Assembly (NCBI RefSeq): GCF_030551255.1
Contig: NZ_CP130630.1
Coordinates: forward strand, 1,674,001 to 1,738,000
From: Streptomyces sp. NL15-2K
Lineage (GTDB): Bacteria > Actinomycetota > Actinomycetes > Streptomycetales > Streptomycetaceae
DNA: 64,000 bases
Reading direction: 5' to 3'
Made by a program: the position numbers and the translations under genes. The stretch's first letter is position 1, and every line of letters begins with the position of its first letter. The notes under the pieces were generated by a model. It was not told the DNA's origin, did not search any database, and saw only the letters and a list, made by a program, of their open reading frames with translations. Below are positions 35,423 to 44,152 of this stretch, one piece after another.

Positions 35423-36319
35423 GAACTCGTAACACGATCTTGTTGAGGTGTGCTGGTCGGGCGTGACCTGTACGACGATTGCGCCGTTCGTGAGATGTGG
35501 GGAATCGGCCGTGGATCGTGGATGACGAACTGTGGGCCCTGATCGAGCCGTTGCTGCCACCCTGGCCGCAGAAGGCTCCCGGCCCGAAGCCGGTGGATGA
35601 CCGGCTGTGCCTGCAGGGCATCTTGTACGTGCTCTACAACGACGTCAGCTGGCAACTGCTACCGCGGAGCTGGGGTTCGGCTCCGGGCAGACCTGCTGGC
35701 GCCGACTCGGTCGGTGGCAGCAGGCTGGCGTCTTCGAGAAGCTGCACCGCATGCTGCTCGCCGAGCTGCATGCGGCCGATGAACTGGACTGGTCGCGGGC
35801 CTGCGTGGATGCCTCCCACATCCGCGGGAAAAAGGGGGCGAGGCCACCGGCCCGTCGCCGGTCGACCGGGGGAAGACGGGTAGTAAGCACCATTTGATCT
35901 GCGGCGGCAGGGGAACGCCGTTCAAGGTCATCACCACCGCGGCCAACGTCAACGACGTCACGCAGACCCTGGTCCTGGTCGACGGCATCCCGCCCGTGGC
36001 CGGCAAACCCGGCCGCCCGCGCAGGCGTCCCGACGCCCTGCTCGGCGACAAGGGATACGACAGCAATCCCAACCGGCGTGAGCTGCGCAGGCGCCGGATC
36101 CTGCCGGTGATCTCCCGCAAGGGCGCCCCGAACATCAAGGACCTGGGCAAGCTCCGCTACGTCGTCGAGCAGACCTTCTCGCTCCTGCACTACTTCAAGC
36201 GGCTGGCCGTCCGCTGGGAAAGACGCCTCGACCTGCACGACGCCCTCGTCTCCCTGACCTGTGGCCTCATCTGCTGGAGACGCCTCAAGAAGGCCCGCCC
36301 GTGATCCTGTTACGAGCTC
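35423..36319 (+). mobile_element. IS5-family (IS427-like) element, copy 2
   Basis: The element is 897 bp, the same as the copy at 23523-24421 but on the opposite strand. Left end gaactcgtaacacgatcttg; the right end is the reverse of gagctcgtaacaggatc. It lies directly against the 5' part of another IS5-type transposase gene, whose frame starts within its right end, so it is nested in that element. Confidence 0.82.
35497..36304 (+). pseudogene. IS5-type transposase of copy 2, frameshifted in its first ORF
   Basis: Frame A starts MGNRPWIVDDELWALIEPLL and is lost after WQLLP near 35663, where one base is missing compared with copy 1 (QLLPLELGYGSG). The following frame continues GFGSGQTCWRRLGRWQQAGV and ELDWSRACVDASHIRGKKGA. 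Frame B (MICGGRGTPFKVITTAANVN, LLGDKGYDSNPNRRELRRRR, YVVEQTFSLLHYFKRLAVRW) is intact to 36304, unlike in copy 1. So the two copies carry different lesions. Confidence 0.78.
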
Positions 36320-37133
36320 TAAGCGATCTCTCCGATGCCCGCTGGGCGTTGATGGAACCGACCTTGACGGCCTGGCGGGCCGAGCGGCAGAAGACCTCGC
36401 TCAACCTTGGCGGAAAGGTCACTGACCTGCGAGAAGTCATGAACGCGATCCTCTTCCTCAACCGGACCGGCGTCCCCTGGCGCTACCTGCCCCACGACTT
36501 CCCGCCGCACACCACCGTGTTCGGCTACTTCAGCGCCTGGACCGCGGACGGCACCATCGAGAAACTCGGCCTCCACCTGCACCGGATGGTCCGTGAGCAG
36601 GTAGGACGAACGGCCAACCTACCGCCTGCGTCATCGACGCCCAGAGCGTCAAGACCGCTATCAGCGTGCCCACCGACACTCAGGGCACCGACGCCGGCAA
36701 GAAGATCGTCGGCCGCAAACGCAGCATCGTCGTCGACACTCTCGGCCTGTTACTGCTGGTCATGGTGACCGCCGCCAGCGTCTCGGACAACGAGGCCGGC
36801 ATGCAGCTCCTCACCCGCGTCGCCGCCGACCACCCCACCATCAGCAAGGCATGGGTCGACACCGGCTACAAGAAGAAGGCGATCGAGCACGGCGCCGCCC
36901 TAGGCGTCGACGTCGACGTCGTCCCACGAAACGAGCAGGTCAAAGGCTTCTCCGTCATCCCACGGCGGTGGGTCGTGGAGCGGAGCTTTGGATGGATCAT
37001 GATGCATCGCCGCCTCGCCCGCGGCTATGAGACCAAACCGGCGCACTCCGAGAGCATGATCCGCCTCGCGATGATCTCCAATCTCACGAAACGAGCAACG
37101 GGCGAAACGCCCATAACTTGGCACAACCCATGA
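36320..37133 (+). pseudogene. Second IS5-family transposase, 5' end displaced by copy 2
   Basis: Frame 1 runs SDLSDARWALMEPTLTAWRA, NAILFLNRTGVPWRYLPHDF and GYFSAWTADGTIEKLGLHLH. Near 36620 the frame changes; frame 2 continues CVIDAQSVKTAISVPTDTQG (first D), GKKIVGRKRSIVVDTLGLLL, KAWVDTGYKKKAIEHGAALG and RRWVVERSFGWIMMHRRLAR with the E. The shift could be programmed, as in many IS5 elements, or a mutation. The initiator region is missing because copy 2 of the other element abuts it. Confidence 0.72.
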
Positions 37134-37162
37134 ACTATCAGGTCTGCAACCGGAACGTCTTC

Positions 37163-37642
37163 TCAGGAGTAGGGGTTGTGTCGCTTGGGACCGCGCACGC
37201 AGGTGTTCTCCCAGCCCCAGTCGTCATTGCAGACGATCACCCGCGCCCAGACGATCATTCCGCCCGCGATGTGGTCGTAGGAGCCGCCTTCCGCGTGGCC
37301 GGTGCCGCCCCAGCAGCCCTCGCCCCAGGCGGTTGTGTCGTCGATGTCCACAACCCCGTTGTAGTGACCCACTTCCAGCCGCGTATAGACGTTGTTGCCG
37401 TCGCACGATTGGTCGTTGGCGTAGGTCCAGATGGAGTCGATCGTGCTGTCTCCGGTGAATTCGAACCACGCGCCGCCCCACCCGAAGTCCGCAAAGGCCT
37501 CCGAGTTCACGTCGTCCGAGGACGCCTGCTGCGCGCGCACCGCCGCGGCGCTGGTGTCGGTCTGCGGCTGGGCCTGTGCTGCCTGGGCCGTGGACAGCAG
37601 CAACGTGGCTGCCAAAGTCGTCAGGAGCCAGGATTTACGCAT
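37163..37642 (-). CDS. Secreted protein of unknown function
   Basis: The product is 159 aa from the ATG at 37642 (MRKSWLLTTLAATLLLSTAQ), with GGAGGAG upstream; the longer frame to 37825 is rejected. The signal peptide is cleaved near AQA. The mature part has an aromatic and Asp-rich beta region (DFGWGGAWFEFTGDSTIDSI, YTRLEVGHYNGVVDIDDTTA) and five Cys. It is not similar to a family I know. Confidence 0.75.
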   Translation of the reverse strand: MRKSWLLTTLAATLLLSTAQAAQAQPQTDTSAAAVRAQQASSDDVNSEAFADFGWGGAWFEFTGDSTIDSIWTYANDQSCDGNNVYTRLEVGHYNGVVDIDDTTAWGEGCWGGTGHAEGGSYDHIAGGMIVWARVIVCNDDWGWENTCVRGPKRHNPYS

Positions 37643-37843
37643 CCGCTCTTCTCCTCCCGTGTGGTGCGCCGCATCCCATTGCGGCGCATGGTTGTCCGGT
37701 CTTGAGGGGTGAGCGGCCGCGGCGCACGCATGCTTTCCCCTGGGAAGCACGACAGCGCGACGGAATTCCGCTGCTCGGCGGCATGGATTCTCGCCGCCGG
37801 TTGCCGGTGAATCCGGTCTCGGCAACCCCCGATGATTCGTACG

Positions 37844-39415
37844 TCATGTGACGTTAGGGGGCCTCACATGCCTCGGCCACCGTGCACGGTGCTCACCTTT
37901 GCGCGTCTTGTGTGCACGGAGCTCAGTCGGGACGTTTGCACTGATGTGCAGCGCGTGCACCACGTCGTGGATGCCGCTGCCCGTGGTCAGCAGGTCGACG
38001 CCCAGTGCGGTCTCGGCCGTCCGCAGATGCGCCCGGACTGTGTTGCGGCTGATGGCCAGGTGGCTGGCGGCCTGCGATGCATCGGCGTTGGCGTCGATCC
38101 ACGCCTGCAGGGTGCGGCGATGCCGGATGCCGAGGGGGCGCAGAACGGTCCGGGCCCACGCCACGGCGGCTTCACTGCACAGCAACTCGCCCAGGCAGGG
38201 CGGAGGTTGGTGGACACCCGGGGAGGAGTCCGCAGGGGAACCGCTGATGGCGAGGGCCAGGTGGACCGCGGCGCGCGAACGGACGTCCGTGAGATCCAGG
38301 CCCAGGGCCTTCTCCGCGTGTCCGATGTGTGCGGCCACGGTGTTGCGGCTGAGGCCGAGAAGGCGGGCCACGCCGGATCGGGGCAGGGTCAAAGCCAGTC
38401 GGGTGACATCGGCACTGACCTTCGGGACGGCCTCCAATGGTCGTAGGAGCGCATCGGACCAGTCATGGGCAGCCGGGCGCGGAAGGATACCGGCGAGGGG
38501 AGTGCGGCCGTGGTAGTGAGCCACGCGGTCTGGGGCGGAACGGGCGGCGGCCAGCGCGTGCAGCGCCTCGCTGTAGGCCGCGGCCGTCGCATCGAGGGGG
38601 TGCGCGCCGCTGATACCGAGTGCGCAGCGTGGATCATTACGGACGAGGCGGCGCAGGGTGTCGCTCAGTCCGTGCGGGGAGCCGGCAGATCCATGCGGGA
38701 GTTCTCCGTCGGCGATCAGGCAGATCAGGTGCTCCTTGATGACAGGACAGTGCACCATGAGCCCCGAACCGTGATAGCCGGACGGATCTTGATGCAAGCG
38801 GCTGATCCGGTCGCGGTCTCGAGGTGGGCAGCGCAGCAGGTGGATGCGGAGCCGGTCGGCCTCGAGCAAAGGCGGAACCGCACCGGCCGTCATCCTGCGC
38901 GCGAGCAGCGGTCCACCCGCCATCAGCGCGTGCAGCACCGCGAACCGCACCTGACGCGCCTTGTGCTGATAGCTGTGCAGGACGCGGTCGCCGTTCTCGG
39001 CGCGGAGCAGCAATGTGAGCACGCCGGCGGTGTGAGCGGTCAACGCGACGGTATCCGGGGAAGGTTCTGCGCGGTCGGCCACCACGAGTACCGGGCGCGG
39101 CTCCTGCGGCCCGAGAGCCTCGCACCGCACATGCAGCTGCTCGGCCTCCGTCGCGGCCGAGGCCAGTGATCCGTCGGACAGCCGCGTGAACAGTGGCGCG
39201 AGCGCGGGCAGGACCTGCTGCGGGAAGGCCGTAGTCGCTGCTTCCATCCTGTCTCCGCCGGCGGAGACCAGCGCAGCCTCTGCACCGGTCTGCCGATGCA
39301 GCAACTCCAGGAACCTCCGAGCGTTGCACGTGTCTGCCCCCGACATCTGATGCCGTACCTCGCGCAGCAGACCGTCCAGTTCCGCGCCCTGTCCGCGCCC
39401 CGTCCTATCTGTCAT
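37844..39415 (-). CDS. PucR/CdaR-type transcriptional regulator
   Basis: The product is 523 aa from the ATG at 39415 (MTDRTGRGQG); an ATG ten codons earlier is less likely because it reaches the IS3 relic junction. The layout is an N-terminal sensory part, a GGDEF-like middle region (LRIHLLRCPPRDRDRISRLH, DRVAHYHGRTPLAGILP), and two helix-turn-helix segments of the HTH_30 type (VARLLGLSRNTVAAHIGHAE and ASHLAISRNTVRAHLRTAET). Two tandem HTH copies are unusual; most relatives have one. Its target is not evident, as it stands alone between a secreted-protein gene and IS debris. Confidence 0.82.
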   Translation of the reverse strand: MTDRTGRGQGAELDGLLREVRHQMSGADTCNARRFLELLHRQTGAEAALVSAGGDRMEAATTAFPQQVLPALAPLFTRLSDGSLASAATEAEQLHVRCEALGPQEPRPVLVVADRAEPSPDTVALTAHTAGVLTLLLRAENGDRVLHSYQHKARQVRFAVLHALMAGGPLLARRMTAGAVPPLLEADRLRIHLLRCPPRDRDRISRLHQDPSGYHGSGLMVHCPVIKEHLICLIADGELPHGSAGSPHGLSDTLRRLVRNDPRCALGISGAHPLDATAAAYSEALHALAAARSAPDRVAHYHGRTPLAGILPRPAAHDWSDALLRPLEAVPKVSADVTRLALTLPRSGVARLLGLSRNTVAAHIGHAEKALGLDLTDVRSRAAVHLALAISGSPADSSPGVHQPPPCLGELLCSEAAVAWARTVLRPLGIRHRRTLQAWIDANADASQAASHLAISRNTVRAHLRTAETALGVDLLTTGSGIHDVVHALHISANVPTELRAHKTRKGEHRARWPRHVRPPNVT

Positions 39416-39451
39416 GCCCCTGGTGTACCCCGCAGCAGCAGCCACACTTCA

Positions 39452-39873
39452 GGGATGGTCAGTTCCTCTATCTGGCAACGGGGTTGGACCTGCATTCCAG
39501 GCGGCTTGCGGGCTGGTCGATCGCCGACCACATGCGCACCGGGCTGGTCACCGACGCCCTCAGATCCGCAGCCCGTACTCGCGGCGGAACCCTTGACGGG
39601 GCGATATTCCACAGCGACAACGGCGCCCGGGGCGGATTCAACCGGTCGTCGCAACACCTCGAGAATCCGGAGGTGCGCGATGGGACGAGGTAAGCAGCAG
39701 AAGGTGCCGGAGGCGCCCGCGGATGCGCGACGCCAGTGGACCGCCACGTGGATCGCGGACTTCTACAACACGAAACGCCGTCACAGCGCGGCCGGCGGGA
39801 AGCCCCCCGTCGAGTTCGAACGGATCATCCAGGAAGCGCGAGCCCGGACCGATCAGAAAGGCCGGGCCGCATA
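39452..39873 (+). pseudogene. Mosaic IS relic (IS3 OrfB pieces around another IS end)
   Basis: The first piece (QFLYLATGLDLHSRRLAGWS, LVTDALRSAARTRGGTLDGA and IFHSDNGA with a catalytic D) is IS3-family OrfB. At about 39630 it switches to ggcggattcaaccggtcgtc and a short frame MGRGKQQKVPEAPADARRQW that looks like the start of another transposase. From 39745 IADFYNTKRRHSAAGGKPPV and EFE is again an IS3 OrfB C-terminus. At least two recombination or insertion events are needed. Confidence 0.6.
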
Positions 39874-39894
39874 ACCAACGTCTCTACGAAACCC

Positions 39895-40123
39895 GGGGAT
39901 TGACAACTACGACTTCCAGCTGGTCTGCAACGACGGCAGCAGTCAGTTCGCCGCGGACGCCACCTTCCGCCAGGTCGCCGGCCTCGCCGACTCGACCTGG
40001 TCGTCGTTCCAGTCCTACAACTACCTCGACCGCTACATCCGCCACTACGCCTACCAGCTGCGCCTCGACCCGATCACCACCGCGACGGGACGCGGCGACG
40101 CCACCTTCCGCGTGACGAGCTGA
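39895..40123 (+). pseudogene. AbfB (CBM42-like) domain, C-terminal fragment of a secreted protein
   Basis: A frame ending at the TGA at 40121-40123 reads NYDFQLVCNDGSSQFAADAT, STWSSFQSYNYLDRYIRHYA and YQLRLDPITT, and ends GDATFRVTS. The pattern SFxSYNxxDRYIRH...DATFRV is the AbfB repeat of arabinofuranosidases and related carbohydrate-binding modules. It has no start codon and begins right after the IS3 relic, so only the gene's last ~70 codons survive. Confidence 0.65.
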
Positions 40124-40433
40124 CACGCGGGCTACGACGACGGGGGCGCCCGGTGCTGGTCAGACGCTGACGCTGTCGGGGATCTTGGGGATCCCCGGCG
40201 GGGCAGCGTGATCAACGCCGCCCTGGGCTCTCGCCCGCCCAGCCGGCCACCGTCTGTGTGCCGCGGTTTCTGCTCGGTCCGTCGGACCGGCAGCCGGTCG
40301 GGGACGTGTGGCCCCTTCTCAGCTCTGCAAGGGCGCCGGGTGTGAGGTTTACGGCGACCTGACGGAGCATGCCACCGGAGTCCGGTGAGGAGTGCCTCGC
40401 CTGACTCCGGTGCCTACCGGCCTCTTCCGGTGC
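40124..40433. other. Non-coding stretch downstream of the min cluster
   Basis: No gene is seen. caccgga-g-tccggtg at 40372-40386 can form a small hairpin, and ccggtgcctaccgg / ccggtgcctagcgg are near-identical copies at 40408-40441. Either could end the minus-strand min operon. Confidence 0.35.
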
Positions 40434-41144
40434 CTAGCGGTTCGTTCCGAAGTAGCGGTCGCCGAAGTCGCCTATACCGGGGAGCATGTACGCGTCCTCG
40501 CTCAGCCCCTCCTCGATGGCGGACGTCACGATCCGGACCCCGGGGTAGCGCTCGCACACGGCGGTGATGCCCTCCGCCACGGTAATGAAGTTGACGAAGA
40601 CGATGTGCTCCTCCGGTACGCCGAGCTCGCGCAGGACCTCGATGGCGGCGAGCGCGGTGCCGCCGGTCGCCAGCATCGGGTCGAGCAGGAGGACGTGGCG
40701 GTCGGCGATGTCGTCGGGGAGTTTCGTGTAGTAGAGGTGCGGTTGTTTGGTCGTCGGGTCCCGCTGGATGAGGATCTTCCCGATCCTGACCCCGGGGACC
40801 ACCGCGCGCAGTTCGGCCTCCATGCTCTCGCCGGCGCGGATGATCGGCACTCCGACCAGTCCGCGCGCGAAGCGTAATCCCCGGTACGTGCTGCCCACGG
40901 GCGTGGTGACCTCGTACGGCTCGAAGGGCAGGAGGGCCAGGGCCGCCTCGATCAGCAGCCGGATGATGCGGCCGGCGTAGAAGACGAAGTCCTCGCGGTC
41001 GGCGTCGCGGTCGCGGACGACCGTGTGCAGGGCGCGCAGTTGGTCGGTCTGCGGGAGCAGGTGGACGTTGCGGTCCAGGTACGTCTGAAGCGTGGGCGTG
41101 GGCGCGGTTGTCGTCTTGGGTACGGTCGCAGTCGCGATGGTCAT
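40434..41144 (-). CDS. minD: Uracil phosphoribosyltransferase of the minimycin cluster
   Basis: The product is 236 aa; the housekeeping enzyme is about 210 aa, and the extra N-terminal ~25 residues here are Thr/Ala-rich (MTIATATVPKTTTAPTPTLQ). UPRT features are VGVPIIRAGESMEAELRAVV, the PRPP motif LLLDPMLATGGTA and the uracil-binding end MLPGIGDFGDRYFGTN. GAGGAGC precedes the ATG. It makes UMP from uracil and PRPP. In the published minimycin model the UPRT MinD protects the producer by raising the UMP pool against minimycin monophosphate; the context here is the same. It is the last gene of the operon. Confidence 0.9.
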   Translation of the reverse strand: MTIATATVPKTTTAPTPTLQTYLDRNVHLLPQTDQLRALHTVVRDRDADREDFVFYAGRIIRLLIEAALALLPFEPYEVTTPVGSTYRGLRFARGLVGVPIIRAGESMEAELRAVVPGVRIGKILIQRDPTTKQPHLYYTKLPDDIADRHVLLLDPMLATGGTALAAIEVLRELGVPEEHIVFVNFITVAEGITAVCERYPGVRIVTSAIEEGLSEDAYMLPGIGDFGDRYFGTNR

Positions 41145-41187
41145 GTCCGGCTCCTCGTACGAAGGTGGGGGCTGGTCGGGGGGCTGG

Positions 41188-43050
41188 TCAGTCGACGGGC
41201 GGCTGTTCGAAGGTCGCGGGCAGTTCGGGTGTCGCGGTGAACTGGCCTGCGGCGACGCGGTAGATGGACCTGCCGCCCGTGCGGTGCCACATCGCGCGCA
41301 TCACGTAGACGAGCTTCGGGTTGTGCTCTTCCTCCTCCTCCACGGCTCGTGCGACCAGCCAGTCCCACTCGCGGGCCCAGCGCGGGTCGGTGACGTCGTC
41401 CACGGCCATGTCGGTGTCGAAGAGGCTGTCGAGCGCCGTCAGCTTTCCGGGCCGGGCGAAGTGGCCGCGGGAGAACAGGACACCGAGGATGCCGGTCCAG
41501 TAGCACTTCACCGCCTCGGAGCGCTGCTCGGCGGGGAGGGCGTCCGCGATGTGCCGCATCGCGTGCAGCGCGGTCATGAGGTGCAACAGGAGGAAATCAC
41601 CCGGTTCCGCCAGGTAGAGGAGGGTGACCAGGTAGGCGAGCTGGTCCCAACTGGCGTCGGTGTCCTGGTCGGTGACCCAGGCGGGGGTCTCGTAGATCCG
41701 GGGGTGGCCTTCGCCGAGCGTCCGGGCGATCCGGGACTGCAGTCCGGACCTGAGCAGCTCGGGGTGGATGTCGGCGGTCGTGTCGTCGACCACGTTCTGC
41801 ACCCAGGCTCCGAGCTGCTGTCGGTTGTCCTCCCAGTAGCGGGCGATACGCAGCAGGGAGTCCTTGGGCCGCTCCGCGCCGTACGCGTCGTGGACGGCGG
41901 CGCGCTCGGGGTGGCAGTCGACGTGGGCGAAGGCGAGGTAGGCGATGCCCTCGATGGCCATCCAGCGGTTGCCGGAGTCCAGCGCCCAGCCCAGGTGGAT
42001 GGTCGCGTGCTGGAGGGCGCCGACCCAGCCGGAGAGCAGACGCGGCAGGTAACGCCGCAGCATCTCCGGCATTCCCAGTTCCCGTTCGCGCCGGTCGAAG
42101 AACTCGCAGTGGGCGGCGAAGTCCTGGCGTTTTCCGATGAGTTGGAGCCAGTTGTCGTCCTCGATGGTCTGCTGGGGCGCCCGGGCCGGCTCCACGGGGC
42201 AGCCGTACGGGGTGAGCTTGACGTAGTTGTCGTGGTAGGCCTTGATCCGCTCCGGGGCCACGCCGAGGCCGGCCAGGGCGACGACGGCATGCTTCACGTG
42301 GTTGGTGAGGTGACCGTTGAACTCGATGTGGTAGGTACGGTCGTTCAGCATGTCCTCGACCAACGTGTTCCCGGCCGGGCCGCTGTCGGGCAGTGTGGCG
42401 AGGATCCGGTCGACGACGTCGGGGAACGTCTCGGCGACGAACGTCGGGCGGGCCGCCTCCAGTTCCGCCCGCGAGTGCACTCCGTAGGTGACCGCGACCG
42501 AGGCGATGCCCGCCGCCTCGGCCATCCGCAGGTCGTGGGTTGTGTCGCCGACCATCACGGCGTGCTCGGGGCGGGCGTCCAGCCGTTCGAGGATCAGGAG
42601 TCCCGGCTCCGGGTGCGGTTTGGGGTGGGTGACGTCGTCGGCGCCGATCAGGACGGTGATCAGGTCGCGCAGGCCGGCCGCGGTCAGCAGCGCGTCGGCA
42701 CTGGCGTGGAACTTGCTCGTGGCCACCGTCAGCACGACTCCTCCGCGGCGCAGTTCGTCGAGCCCCTCGGCGACGCCGGGGAAGACCAGCGACCGGGCGC
42801 GGGGCAGGATGACCGTGCGGAACGCCTCCTGGTAGCGGGCGACGCCCTCGGTGACCTGGGGATCGTCCTGTGGCACGCCCAGCAGCTTGCCGAACGCCTG
42901 CTCAAGGGGCAGGCCGATGGTCGCCCGGACGTCCGCCGGGTCCCGGGGGGCCGCGCCCATTGCCTCGAAGGCGACGGCGAACGCTTCCACGATCGCCCGC
43001 GGCGAGTCGACGAGCGTGCCGTCCAGGTCGAACATCGCCACACGGGTCAC
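41188..43050 (-). CDS. minC: HAD phosphatase fused to a questin-oxidase-like (DUF4243) domain
   Basis: The product is 620 aa from a GTG at 43050 with AGGAGG upstream; a GTG overlapping the minB stop near 43142 is an alternative that would add ~31 residues. Residues 5-215 are a HAD phosphatase: MFDLDGTLVDSP, LTVATSKFHASADALL, KPHPEPGLLILERL and MVGDTTHDLRMAEAAGI. From about residue 235, YHIEFNGHLTNHVKHAVVAL, RIKAYHDNYVKLTPYGCPVE and many conserved His/Trp match DUF4243/questin oxidase. In minimycin biosynthesis the N-terminal phosphatase is reported to act in self-resistance. The oxidase-like half is presumed to modify the ring. Confidence 0.9.
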   Translation of the reverse strand: MTRVAMFDLDGTLVDSPRAIVEAFAVAFEAMGAAPRDPADVRATIGLPLEQAFGKLLGVPQDDPQVTEGVARYQEAFRTVILPRARSLVFPGVAEGLDELRRGGVVLTVATSKFHASADALLTAAGLRDLITVLIGADDVTHPKPHPEPGLLILERLDARPEHAVMVGDTTHDLRMAEAAGIASVAVTYGVHSRAELEAARPTFVAETFPDVVDRILATLPDSGPAGNTLVEDMLNDRTYHIEFNGHLTNHVKHAVVALAGLGVAPERIKAYHDNYVKLTPYGCPVEPARAPQQTIEDDNWLQLIGKRQDFAAHCEFFDRRERELGMPEMLRRYLPRLLSGWVGALQHATIHLGWALDSGNRWMAIEGIAYLAFAHVDCHPERAAVHDAYGAERPKDSLLRIARYWEDNRQQLGAWVQNVVDDTTADIHPELLRSGLQSRIARTLGEGHPRIYETPAWVTDQDTDASWDQLAYLVTLLYLAEPGDFLLLHLMTALHAMRHIADALPAEQRSEAVKCYWTGILGVLFSRGHFARPGKLTALDSLFDTDMAVDDVTDPRWAREWDWLVARAVEEEEEHNPKLVYVMRAMWHRTGGRSIYRVAAGQFTATPELPATFEQPPVD

Positions 43051-43139
43051 AGCAGCCGCCTCCTGGGCCAGAACATGGGCCTGAACGTGGGTCTGGGTCT
43101 GGGAGTGAGTCTTGGGCTGGTTCGGGGTGCGGGGCGGTT

Positions 43140-44096
43140 TCACCGGTCGTTCTCCTCGCGTCGCAGGCGGGCGTGGGCCGCGGCGAGCCGGCCGCCGACC
43201 TCCGCCGTGTGGATGAGTACGGCCATGTTGGCCAGCGCGGACCGTCCCTCGGTGGCCCGGTCCACGGCACGCATCACGTACTTCGTGACGGCGCCGCCCC
43301 GCACCCCGTCCGCCGAGGCGCCGTGCAGGGCCTCGGCGATGGCGGCCTCGATGTCCTGCCCGTCGATCGCGTCCTGGGGCCGGGTGGGGCTGGTGATGAG
43401 GACACCGCCAGGGTTGCCCAGCGCCCAATGGGTCTCGACGGCGCGGGCGATCAGGGCCTCGTCGTCCAGCCGCTGCGGGGCGCGCAGGCCGCTGGACCGA
43501 CAGTAGAAGGCGGGGAAGTCGTCGTAGCCGTAGGAGATGACGGGGACGCAGTGGGTCTCCAGGAACTCCATGGTCAGGCCGAGATCGAGGATCTTCTTCG
43601 CGCCGGCGCAGACGACGGCCACCTTCGAGCGGGTGAACTGGATCAGGTCGGAGGAGACGTCCATGGTGGTCTCGGCGCCGCGGTGGACGCCGCCGATGCC
43701 CGCCGACGAGAAGAACGGGATACCGGCGAGTTCCGCCGCGACCAGCGAGGACGCGACGGTGGTGGCGCCCGCGGTGCCCGAGGCGAGGACGGCGGCCAGG
43801 TCCCTGCTGCTCACCTTGGGGATGCCCGGCGTGGCGGCGAAGCGCTCGATGTCCGCGTCGGTCATCCCGACCAGGATGCGGCCGTCGTCGATGCCGATGG
43901 TGGCAGGCACCGCGCCGCCTGACCGTACCGCTTCCTCCACCTTGCGGGCGGTGGCAGCGTTGTCGGGGTAGGGGAGGCCATGCGTGATGACGTTCGACTC
44001 CAGCGCCACCACCGGGTCGCCGTCGGCGAGCGCCGAGGCCACCTCGTCGGTGAACACCAGGGGCACCGGACGGTGTCCGCGTGCGGGGAGCGTCAT
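43140..44096 (-). CDS. minB: Pseudouridine-5'-phosphate glycosidase-like C-glycosynthase
   Basis: The product is 318 aa, a full-length PsuG/IndA family protein. Typical blocks are [80 protein letters not shown] (with the metal and Lys region) and [20 protein letters not shown]. PsuG breaks the C-C glycosidic bond of pseudouridine phosphate; in the minimycin pathway the homologue joins ribose 5-phosphate to the aminopyridine-dione or its product. The ATG at 44096 has AAGGACC upstream. It follows the synthetase gene by 56 bp. Confidence 0.92.
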   Translation of the reverse strand: MTLPARGHRPVPLVFTDEVASALADGDPVVALESNVITHGLPYPDNAATARKVEEAVRSGGAVPATIGIDDGRILVGMTDADIERFAATPGIPKVSSRDLAAVLASGTAGATTVASSLVAAELAGIPFFSSAGIGGVHRGAETTMDVSSDLIQFTRSKVAVVCAGAKKILDLGLTMEFLETHCVPVISYGYDDFPAFYCRSSGLRAPQRLDDEALIARAVETHWALGNPGGVLITSPTRPQDAIDGQDIEAAIAEALHGASADGVRGGAVTKYVMRAVDRATEGRSALANMAVLIHTAEVGGRLAAAHARLRREENDR

Positions 44097-44152
44097 GGGA
44101 AGGTCCTTACTGGAGTGGAGGATGGGGCGGGGTCCGGGCCGGCCGGGGTCGG

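Noticed and set aside
43060..43140. The GGGTCTGGGTCT-type simple repeat between minB and minC as a structured RNA or origin
   Set aside because: It is a short low-complexity tract with no pairing potential beyond chance, and probably a linker or leader sequence.
41092..43506. An 804-codon plus-strand open frame opposite minC
   Set aside because: It is a shadow of the HAD-DUF4243 gene, with no motif and low-complexity composition.
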